From the NCBI GenBank assembly GCA_948517135.1, contig CAORJJ010000060.1, forward strand, positions 5,895 through 13,326: a stretch of DNA of 7,432 nt, given 5' to 3'. Below are positions 1 through 5,197 of the stretch, one piece after another. The position numbers and the translations under genes were made by a program. The DNA is from an uncultured Clostridia bacterium. GTDB taxonomy: Bacteria > Bacillota > Clostridia > TANB77 > CAG-508. Below the pieces are notes generated by a model. The model did no database searches. It was not told the origin of the DNA and was given only the letters and a program-made list of their open reading frames with translations. Numbering within the stretch: position 1 is the stretch's first letter; each line of letters begins with the position of its first letter.

Positions 1-1489
1 CTTTATGAGTTTCTTTGTCATCTATAAAATATCTTTCAAAAGTTGCTGCCTTTTCTTTTCCAAATAATGGAGATTTAGGTCCACACCATAAATACCACAT
101 AAAATCCACTGCCTCTTCATTTTCTTCTGTCTTTTCTCCAAAATATGCTTTATGAGCAACATTTTCCAGATGTTCTAAAAGTTCTTTTCCTTTTAAAGAT
201 TTTCCTAGTACTTCTATTTTTTCAAATTCACCATTTTCTTTCATTGGAATGCAACCATGAAATAAAATATTAGAGTTAAATTTTTTATACATATGACCTT
301 TAGCATATAAAAAATTCACATGTCTATTTAATTTTTCACTATGCATAAATGAGTTTTTTAACCTTTCCATAATTTCAGTTTCTTCTTTTGTTAATTTGTA
401 TGGATTTTTAGGATCAATAGTTGGAAAATATTTATCATTTAATACATATTCTTTTCCACCAATTTTAATTGTTCCCTTTTCAAAATCTATTTTATCAAGT
501 AATAATCTATCTTTCATCTTATATTCTGGATGTTTTTTTACCAATTCTCCCTCAATTTTAAATTGAATAATAGAAATAGCCTTTTGAATTTTAGATAAAA
601 TAATTTTATCTGTATTACTATATTTTGAAACATCTTTATTTCTAGGCATAAACTTTTCACAAGAATCATTTTTATAATTTTCTGTTGCAAATATTGATAG
701 TGGTCTAATATTAATGCCATATCCTTCTTCTAAAGTTGATAAATTATCATATCTACTACAAATTCTAATAACATTTGCTATACAAGCTTCATTTCCACTT
801 GCTGCACCCATCCACAATATATCATGATTTCCCCATTCTATGTCCAAACTGTGGAAATCCATCAATTTATCAACAATTATTGGAGCCCCTGGCCCTCTAT
901 CATAAATATCTCCTACAATATGCAAATGATCAATTGCCATTCTTTTTATTAGATCTGAAATAGCTACAATAAACGAATCAGCTCTATTCAAATCAATAAT
1001 GCTATCAATAATTTGATTATAATATAATTCCTTATTATTATCATCTCCTTGTAAATGTAATAATTCATCAATTATATAATCAAATCCTTTTGGCATAGCC
1101 TTTCTTACTTTAGAACGAGTATATTTAGAACTTACAGCTCTAGTAACTTCTATTAATCTGTATAAAGATATTCTATACCATTCATTTAGATCATCTGCTT
1201 TTGTTTTTATTAAATTCAATTTCTCCTCAGGATAATAAATTAAAGTTGCAAGTTCCTTCATTTCTGATTTAGTTAAAATTTTATAATATATACTTTCAAT
1301 TTTACTTTTTATTATTCCTGAACCATTATTTAATATGTGAATAAAAGCCTCATATTCACCATGTATATCACTCATAAATAATTCAGTTCCCTTTGGCAAA
1401 TTTAAAATAGCTTGTAAATTTATTATTTCTTCACTAACTTCCTGAATATTCTTATATGTTTTACTTAATTGTTTTAAATATTTATCCAT
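1..1489 (-). CDS. fbp: Class III fructose-1,6-bisphosphatase, partial (C-terminus beyond window)
   Basis: The enzyme hydrolyses fructose 1,6-bisphosphate to fructose 6-phosphate and phosphate, the committed gluconeogenic step in the cytosol. Reading the minus strand from ATG at 1489-1487 gives 496 uninterrupted codons to the window edge. Class III enzymes are usually about 650-670 residues, so roughly the last quarter is missing. It carries metallophosphoesterase signatures: SDIHGEYEAF with D41 and H43, GDIYDRG at 193-199, GNHD at 220-223, and later histidines in KGHMYK (H399) and LFHGCIP (H411). The sequence also matches the family near the cut (TFERYFI). The start is supported by AAGGAG at 1500-1495, seven bases upstream. 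This family is known to need Mn2+ and to be regulated by phosphoenolpyruvate and AMP in Bacillus; that is family knowledge, not seen here. The gene is divergent from spoVAC. No clear promoter lies in the 43 bp between its start and the inverted repeat upstream, so its promoter may lie in or beyond that repeat. Confidence 0.96.
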   Translation of the reverse strand, partial: MDKYLKQLSKTYKNIQEVSEEIINLQAILNLPKGTELFMSDIHGEYEAFIHILNNGSGIIKSKIESIYYKILTKSEMKELATLIYYPEEKLNLIKTKADDLNEWYRISLYRLIEVTRAVSSKYTRSKVRKAMPKGFDYIIDELLHLQGDDNNKELYYNQIIDSIIDLNRADSFIVAISDLIKRMAIDHLHIVGDIYDRGPGAPIIVDKLMDFHSLDIEWGNHDILWMGAASGNEACIANVIRICSRYDNLSTLEEGYGINIRPLSIFATENYKNDSCEKFMPRNKDVSKYSNTDKIILSKIQKAISIIQFKIEGELVKKHPEYKMKDRLLLDKIDFEKGTIKIGGKEYVLNDKYFPTIDPKNPYKLTKEETEIMERLKNSFMHSEKLNRHVNFLYAKGHMYKKFNSNILFHGCIPMKENGEFEKIEVLGKSLKGKELLEHLENVAHKAYFGEKTEENEEAVDFMWYLWCGPKSPLFGKEKAATFERYFIDDKETHK

Positions 1490-1531
1490 AAAAACTCCTT
1501 AATATAAATAAATTTCATTAATTTTTTTATT

Positions 1532-1628
1532 TTTTAAAGTAATTAAAAATTTACTGTTCCTTGCTGGTCGTCTCCACTACGTTTCGCTCCCAAACTGCGC
1601 GTCACTCAAAATTTTAATTACTTTAAAA
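1532..1628. repeat. 97-bp inverted-repeat element with GC-rich core (putative dispersed repeat)
   Basis: Arms at 1532-1552 and 1608-1628 are inverted copies matching at 20 of 21 positions, with a perfect run of TTTTAAAGTAATTAAAA. They enclose a 55-base core (1553-1607) that is strikingly GC-rich against the AT-rich flanks, containing TTGCTGGTCGTCTCC and AACTGCGCGTCACTC. There is no gene inside and no convincing target-site duplication. It lies between the divergent starts of fbp and spoVAC. On the minus strand it would sit in the fbp 5' UTR if the fbp promoter is upstream of it. The look is of a MITE-like or other intergenic dispersed repeat of clostridial genomes; I have the impression of having met this core before but cannot verify copy number. 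A bidirectional terminator is less likely, because the arms are very AT-rich and the loop is long. Confidence 0.6.
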
Positions 1629-1655
1629 GAATATAGATTTTATATGAAAATTTTA

Positions 1656-1686
1656 TGAATAATTAATGTATTTTATGGAAAATATA
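1656..1686 (+). promoter_or_regulatory. Weak candidate sigma-G promoter for the spoVA operon
   Basis: spoVA operons are transcribed by forespore sigma-G in the families studied. TGAATA at 1656-1661 fits a sigma-G -35, and 18 bases further AAATATA (1680-1686) is a poor match to the CATAHTA-type -10. The position, 27 bases before the first possible start, is reasonable. I would not rely on it: AT-rich DNA gives such matches easily. Confidence 0.25.
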
Positions 1687-1712
1687 AATGTGAATAAAAA
1701 AATTATAGGGAG

Positions 1713-2171
1713 ATGATTATTATTAAACCAATTGAAAGTAAAGAAGATTATCAAGAATATGTTGATTATAAAACTCCAAATTCACCTATATTAAAAAATT
1801 GCTTTAATGCATTTTGGGTTGGAGGATTAATTTGTGCTATTGGACAAATTATTTTTGAAATATGTATATCAAGAGGTCTTGATGAGACAAATTCATATAC
1901 TGTTGTTTCCATGCTACTAGTATTTGCTAGTGCATTTTTAACAGCATTAAATGTTTTTAATAAAATAGGAAAATTAGCAGGTGCAGGTTCGCTTGTACCT
2001 ATAACAGGTTTTGCAAATTCAATTGTATCACCTGCTATGGAATATAAATCAGAAGGTTATGTAATGGGTGTTGGTGCAAAAATGTTTACAGTTGCAGGTC
2101 CAGTACTTGTTTATGGAATTTCAACAAGTATACTTGTTGGGTTAATTTATTTTATTTTTAATTTAGGATAG
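1713..2171 (+). CDS. spoVAC: Stage V sporulation protein AC (SpoVAC)
   Basis: This is a membrane subunit of the SpoVA channel that moves Ca-dipicolinic acid into the developing spore and out at germination; it acts in the spore inner membrane. The 152 residues match the usual family length of about 150. Family motifs are VGGLICAIGQ (36-45), GAGSLVPITGFANS (90-103) and EYKSEG (110-115). Hydrophobic segments lie at about 32-54, 62-82 and 116-148. It is the first gene of spoVAC-spoVAD-spoVAEb, and its stop is one base before the spoVAD ATG. The start is odd: AGGGAG (1707-1712) touches ATG 1713 with no spacer, and the frame is stopped at 1695-1697, so no upstream ATG exists. Initiation at an ATT codon (1716, 1719 or 1722) would give normal spacing but would be rare. 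It is a paralog of spoVAEb downstream. Confidence 0.95.
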   Translation: MIIIKPIESKEDYQEYVDYKTPNSPILKNCFNAFWVGGLICAIGQIIFEICISRGLDETNSYTVVSMLLVFASAFLTALNVFNKIGKLAGAGSLVPITGFANSIVSPAMEYKSEGYVMGVGAKMFTVAGPVLVYGISTSILVGLIYFIFNLG

Positions 2172-2172
2172 G

Positions 2173-3189
2173 ATGGTGATTTTTATAAAAAAGGTTGGAA
2201 AACAAAGTTATATTTTAACAAACCCAGTTAATATAGCATCCACTGCTAGTATAGTAGGTCCAAAAGAAAAAGCAGGTCCCCTACATCAATATTTTGATCA
2301 GTGCTTAGAAGATGAATTTTGGGGTGAAAAAAGCTGGGAATCTGCTGAAAGTAAAATTATAAAAGAAACAGCAAATCTTGCAGTTGCAAAATCTGAGCTT
2401 GCATCACAAGAAATAGATTTTTGCTTAGCTGGAGATTTATTAAATCAATGTATAGCTTCTTCTTTTGGATTAAGAGAAATAAATATTCCATTTTTAGGAA
2501 TGTTTGGAGCTTGCTCTACTTTCGTAGAAAGTTTGCTTGTTGGTTGTACATTTATTGATGGAGGTTTTGCAGAAAATGTATTATGTGGTGCATCTAGTCA
2601 TTTTTGTAGTGCAGAAAAACAATTTAGATTTCCATTAGAACTTGGAAATCAAAGACCACCCTCAAGCCAATGGACTGTAACAGGTGCTGGTTCTGCTGTT
2701 CTTACCAAAAATGGTACTGGTCCATATATAACAGGATATACACCAGGAAAAATTGTAGATATGGGAATTAAAGATGCAAATAATATGGGAGCAGCAATGG
2801 CTGGAGCTGCATTAGATACTTTAGTTAGGCATTTTGAAGATACTGGGCGTTCTCCAAACTATTATGATGCAATTTTTACAGGTGATTTAGGTCATATTGG
2901 AAAAGATATTTTAATAGATTTAGCCTCAAGTAAAGGTTATAACATAAAAGCAAATTATAATGATTGTGGTGTATTAATTTTTGATAAGGAATCTCAAGAT
3001 ACTCATTCTGGTGGTTCTGGATGTGGCTGTATTGCAAGTGTTTTCTCAGGATATATTTATAAACAACTTCAAGAAAAGAAATATAAGAAAATTTTATTAA
3101 TGGCAACAGGTGCTTTGATGAATTCAACATCATCTCAACAAGGTGAATCAATTCCAGGTATAGCACATGCTGTAAGTATTGAAATATAA
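2173..3189 (+). CDS. spoVAD: Stage V sporulation protein AD (SpoVAD), dipicolinate-binding
   Basis: This is the soluble SpoVA component that binds dipicolinic acid at the outer face of the spore inner membrane and works with the SpoVAC/SpoVAEb channel subunits. It has a thiolase/ketoacyl-ACP synthase III-like fold. Its 338 residues equal the Bacillus subtilis protein as I recall it. Recognisable stretches are GPKEKAGPL (29-37), LAGDLLNQ (85-92), FGACST (111-116, with C114 at the thiolase-type cysteine position), the FTGDLG motif (235-240), NDCG (263-266), GGSGCGC (280-286), MATGAL (310-315) and IPGIAHAV (327-334). No signal peptide or membrane span is visible. ATG 2173 follows the spoVAC stop by one base, and AGGATAGG abuts it. 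GTG at 2176 is in frame and is an alternative start that would lengthen the spacer by three bases. Translational coupling to spoVAC is likely. Confidence 0.97.
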   Translation: MVIFIKKVGKQSYILTNPVNIASTASIVGPKEKAGPLHQYFDQCLEDEFWGEKSWESAESKIIKETANLAVAKSELASQEIDFCLAGDLLNQCIASSFGLREINIPFLGMFGACSTFVESLLVGCTFIDGGFAENVLCGASSHFCSAEKQFRFPLELGNQRPPSSQWTVTGAGSAVLTKNGTGPYITGYTPGKIVDMGIKDANNMGAAMAGAALDTLVRHFEDTGRSPNYYDAIFTGDLGHIGKDILIDLASSKGYNIKANYNDCGVLIFDKESQDTHSGGSGCGCIASVFSGYIYKQLQEKKYKKILLMATGALMNSTSSQQGESIPGIAHAVSIEI

Positions 3190-3210
3190 AATAAAGAAAG
3201 GAAAATTTAT

Positions 3211-3585
3211 ATGAACATTGATTGGATAATGATTCTAAAAGCATTTTGTGTTGGTGGTGGAATTTGTATAATAGGTCAAATATTAATAGATAAAACAAAA
3301 CTAACTCCAGCACGTATCCTAGTAACTTATGTCACTCTAGGTGCAATTTTAGGCGGTCTTGGAATATACAAATATTTAATCGATTTTGCAGGTTGTGGTG
3401 CAACTGTTCCCCTTACTGGTTTCGGAAATCTTTTATCAAAAGGTGTTGTATCTGAAGTGTCTTCAAATGGTATAATTGGTGCTTTCACAGGTGGTATTAA
3501 AGCAGCCAGTGGTGGTATTGCCGCTGCAATTTTCTTTGGATATATTGCATCACTTGTTTCTAAACCTAAGATAAAAAAACAATAA
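3211..3585 (+). CDS. spoVAE: Stage V sporulation protein AE, AEb type (SpoVAEb)
   Basis: This small integral membrane subunit of the SpoVA dipicolinate channel acts in the spore inner membrane. The 124 residues are close to the usual 115-125 for SpoVAEb. Motifs are FCVGGGICIIGQ (12-23), DKTKLTPA (27-34), GCGATVPLTGFGN (61-73) and a glycine/alanine-rich hydrophobic C-terminal half at about 88-116. Hydrophobic segments lie at about 5-26, 36-54 and 86-116, followed by a basic tail (KPKIKKQ). Its VGG.IC.IGQ and VP.TGF.N motifs parallel SpoVAC, so the two are paralogs. AAAGG at 3197-3201 gives a 9-base spacer to ATG 3211, a far better site than those of the two upstream genes. It is the last gene of the operon; no AEa, AF or germinant receptor gene follows, as is common in Clostridia. 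The next promoter begins one base after its stop codon. Confidence 0.96.
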   Translation: MNIDWIMILKAFCVGGGICIIGQILIDKTKLTPARILVTYVTLGAILGGLGIYKYLIDFAGCGATVPLTGFGNLLSKGVVSEVSSNGIIGAFTGGIKAASGGIAAAIFFGYIASLVSKPKIKKQ

Positions 3586-3614
3586 TTGCTATTATTAACA
3601 TAATATGTTATAAT
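3586..3614 (+). promoter_or_regulatory. Sigma-A promoter of secreted-protein gene copy 1
   Basis: TTGCTA (3586-3591) and TATAAT (3609-3614) are separated by exactly 17 bases. The predicted start is about A3621, six bases after the -10. That is the same A of ATGGGATTTG reached at the same distance in copy 2, which supports both. The -35 begins one base after the spoVAEb stop codon. Confidence 0.85.
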
Positions 3615-3620
3615 TCGAGT

Positions 3621-3690
3621 ATGGGATTTGATGTTCAACATTATTTGGTTAGCCTGCTAGCTATTTTGTTGAACCACAAGATGGATTGGA
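3621..3690 (+). promoter_or_regulatory. Structured 5' leader RNA of copy 1 (hairpin plus flanking pairing segments)
   Basis: From the predicted +1 the leader reads segment A (ATGGGATTTGA, 3621-3631), then a hairpin, then segment B (AGATGGATTGGA, 3679-3690). The hairpin has an outer stem GTTCAAC (3633-3639) with GTTGAAC (3668-3674), and an inner stem GGTTAG (3647-3652) with CTAGCT (3657-3662) around loop CCTG. The same plan occurs in copy 2, and two inner base pairs change by double substitution (C-G to T-A, G-C to A-T). The Shine-Dalgarno AAAGGA (3708-3713) is downstream and not inside the hairpin. It matches no riboswitch class I recognise. Confidence 0.7.
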
Positions 3691-3721
3691 GAATTTACAT
3701 TTTTAAGAAAGGACAATTTTT

Positions 3722-4957
3722 ATGAAAAACACTTCTATCTTTTCAAAGCTCGTCACACTTCTGTTGACTGTATGCCTTATCTTTGGCGTCTGCCAAACTG
3801 CATTCGCAGCCGACATGACAAATGATCCTTATGGCTACACATACGATGATGCTGCCAATGGGCACACAATGTACAAGTACTATAGCTACAACAACAAGAG
3901 TGGTAGTTACTCTGCTACTCGAGTGTTTTACAGCAAAGGTACTTCTGTATACATTGAAAGTAAAAATCTTTTGGTAACCTCTACTTCTACTGGCTCTGGT
4001 TCACGGTATAACGGTTTTGGCACAACTGGAATCTTCTATGTGATCACTAATAATGGAGAGCTCATTAGTGTTGATAGCAACAATATGGTTAATACCATTC
4101 TTGCATCTGGCGCAATGAACCTCAATTACAATTATGATGATCTAGCAGAAACTGTTACTACAACATCTGGAACGCTAAATCTCTCAACCCTGTATCCTAC
4201 TGTTCCCGCTCCTCCAACTGTTCCTACAATCCCGAATCAGCCTGGAACTATTAAGACAAATAATCGGGTGGAAATTTATGCTAATTCAGCTGGAGAAATG
4301 GTATATACCGCGTACAATGGAACCAAAGTAAAAGTATCCATTACCGTTAGTAACGATGGTTTGAAAATCCTTAACACAACAAATGATGTAAGACTTTCTG
4401 ACACTCTTAAAGGCGTAAAATTCATGGGCATTGATTCTTCGTATAATGTCTACATGTATGAAACAAATGGTACTCTGTATCGTTTTGTTTTTGGAAGTTG
4501 GTATTCTGCGGAGAAAATTGTTCTTGATGGTAATTTCAAGACAATGCGCATAGATGAAAATGGCTTTTTGAGCACCATCATTACTGATAAAACTACGTAC
4601 TCTATCAAACAGCTTACTCCTTCTACTAAATGGGAAGCCAGTTATACGTACGCAGTTACCAAGGATGTATACGCAACACTTTATACAAAGGGATCAGCCA
4701 AGAGCACCACTTTGATGCTCATAGATGGCATTCTCACCTTGAATGGTAAGGAAGTTGATGACAAAGTAACAGCTTTTGGTTTCATTTCCGACACCAAGTT
4801 CTGCTACATCAGAAATGGAAAAGCATACACAGCTCCTATTTCTGATCCTACTGATTATCACAGACTTTGTTCTGATGCAGTAAGTTTCAAAATGAACGAT
4901 GTTGGTCTTGTAACGAAAATTGTACTATCCACTGGGAAAGTAATCAAAGTAGCATAA
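3722..4957 (+). CDS. Secreted protein of unknown function, paralog 1
   Basis: The product has 411 residues and is of no family I recognise. A Sec signal peptide is clear: a lysine near the start, a hydrophobic core at about 11-23 and AFA just before probable cleavage at A29/A30. The mature part has two regions separated by a proline-rich linker (about 158-178). The N-terminal region carries PYGYTY (36-41), YKYY (51-54), SRYNGFG (94-100) and GELISVD (112-118). The C-terminal region carries NRVEIY (181-186), MGIDSSYNVYMYE (235-247) and WYSAEKI (260-266). It is rich in aromatic, threonine and glycine residues in short beta-like repeats, so a beta-propeller or similar beta fold is possible. There is no LPXTG, SLH, LysM or C-terminal membrane span. 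ATG 3722 has AAAGGA eight bases upstream. The codons (CGA, CGG, CGC, CTC, GGC) and G+C are unlike fbp or spoVA, which suggests acquisition. It has its own promoter and terminator. Confidence 0.88.
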   Translation: MKNTSIFSKLVTLLLTVCLIFGVCQTAFAADMTNDPYGYTYDDAANGHTMYKYYSYNNKSGSYSATRVFYSKGTSVYIESKNLLVTSTSTGSGSRYNGFGTTGIFYVITNNGELISVDSNNMVNTILASGAMNLNYNYDDLAETVTTTSGTLNLSTLYPTVPAPPTVPTIPNQPGTIKTNNRVEIYANSAGEMVYTAYNGTKVKVSITVSNDGLKILNTTNDVRLSDTLKGVKFMGIDSSYNVYMYETNGTLYRFVFGSWYSAEKIVLDGNFKTMRIDENGFLSTIITDKTTYSIKQLTPSTKWEASYTYAVTKDVYATLYTKGSAKSTTLMLIDGILTLNGKEVDDKVTAFGFISDTKFCYIRNGKAYTAPISDPTDYHRLCSDAVSFKMNDVGLVTKIVLSTGKVIKVA

Positions 4958-4969
4958 TATTTCATAAGA

Positions 4970-5006
4970 AAATCCCATAACTTCAAGATTCAAATCCAAT
5001 CCATCT
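4970..5006 (+). promoter_or_regulatory. 3' UTR element of copy 1 complementary to its own 5' leader
   Basis: AAATCCCATA (4970-4979) is the perfect complement of 3620-3629 (leader segment A). TCCAATCCATCT (4995-5006) is the perfect complement of 3679-3690 (segment B), 12 pairs. The two are 15 bases apart and end exactly where the terminator stem begins. The order A'-B' relative to A-B makes the two pairings cross, as in a pseudoknot. A shorter alternative exists: TCAAATCC (4990-4997) can pair with GGATTTGA at 3624-3631. The same arrangement follows copy 2. Confidence 0.6.
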
Positions 5007-5037
5007 AACGGGGGCGTCTTCGCCCCCGTTTCTTTTT
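5007..5037 (+). terminator. Rho-independent terminator of copy 1
   Basis: A perfect 10-bp stem AACGGGGGCG (5007-5016) with CGCCCCCGTT (5021-5030) closes a TCTT loop and is followed by TCTTTTT. It is very GC-rich for this DNA and should terminate strongly before the copy 2 promoter. Confidence 0.95.
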
Positions 5038-5060
5038 ATTCTTATTTCTAATTTCTAAAT

Positions 5061-5089
5061 TTGTTATATATGTAATTTTGTGGTATAAT
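5061..5089 (+). promoter_or_regulatory. Sigma-A promoter of secreted-protein gene copy 2
   Basis: TTGTTA (5061-5066) and TATAAT (5084-5089) have a 17-base spacer, and GTGG precedes the -10. The predicted +1 is about A5096, the A of ATGGGATTTG, with the same six-base gap from the -10 as in copy 1. Confidence 0.87.
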
Positions 5090-5095
5090 TATATT

Positions 5096-5171
5096 ATGGG
5101 ATTTGATGTTCAACTTTTTTTAGTCGGTCTGCCGATTATTTGTTGAACTACACTATGGGTTTTGGAGATTT
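5096..5171 (+). promoter_or_regulatory. Structured 5' leader RNA of copy 2
   Basis: Segment A (ATGGGATTTGA, 5096-5106) is followed by a hairpin: outer stem GTTCAAC (5108-5114) with GTTGAAC (5142-5148), inner stem AGTCGG (5122-5127) with CCGATT (5132-5137), loop TCTG. Segment B is ATGGGTTTTGGAGATTT (5155-5171). Segments A and B resemble each other (ATGGG followed by a T-rich run and ATTTGAT), so the hairpin is flanked by imperfect direct repeats. The outer stem is identical to copy 1, while the inner stem differs in sequence but keeps pairing. The Shine-Dalgarno is further downstream at 5184-5189. Confidence 0.7.
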
Positions 5172-5197
5172 GATCAGGCATAGAAAGGATATGGGTA

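Noticed and set aside
538..720. Minus-strand open frame of 60 codons within fbp
   Set aside because: It is a different frame from the fbp reading frame on the same strand, with no ribosome binding site and biased low-complexity composition.
775..963. Plus-strand open frame of 62 codons inside fbp
   Set aside because: It is antisense to a strongly matching class III FBPase frame, has no ribosome binding site and no recognisable product.
2876..3313. Minus-strand open frame of 145 codons opposite the end of spoVAD and the start of spoVAEb
   Set aside because: It is the shadow of two well-supported genes, low in complexity (Leu, Tyr, His rich), with no promoter or ribosome binding site.
3327..3641. 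Minus-strand open frame of 104 codons opposite spoVAEb
   Set aside because: It overlaps spoVAEb and the sigma-A promoter and leader of the next gene; the proline-rich product is the antisense of glycine codons.
3621..5171. The two similar leaders as CRISPR repeats or a known riboswitch
   Set aside because: There are only two copies, about 1.5 kb apart and each tied to a promoter. No aptamer core that I know is visible, and I cannot run Rfam here.
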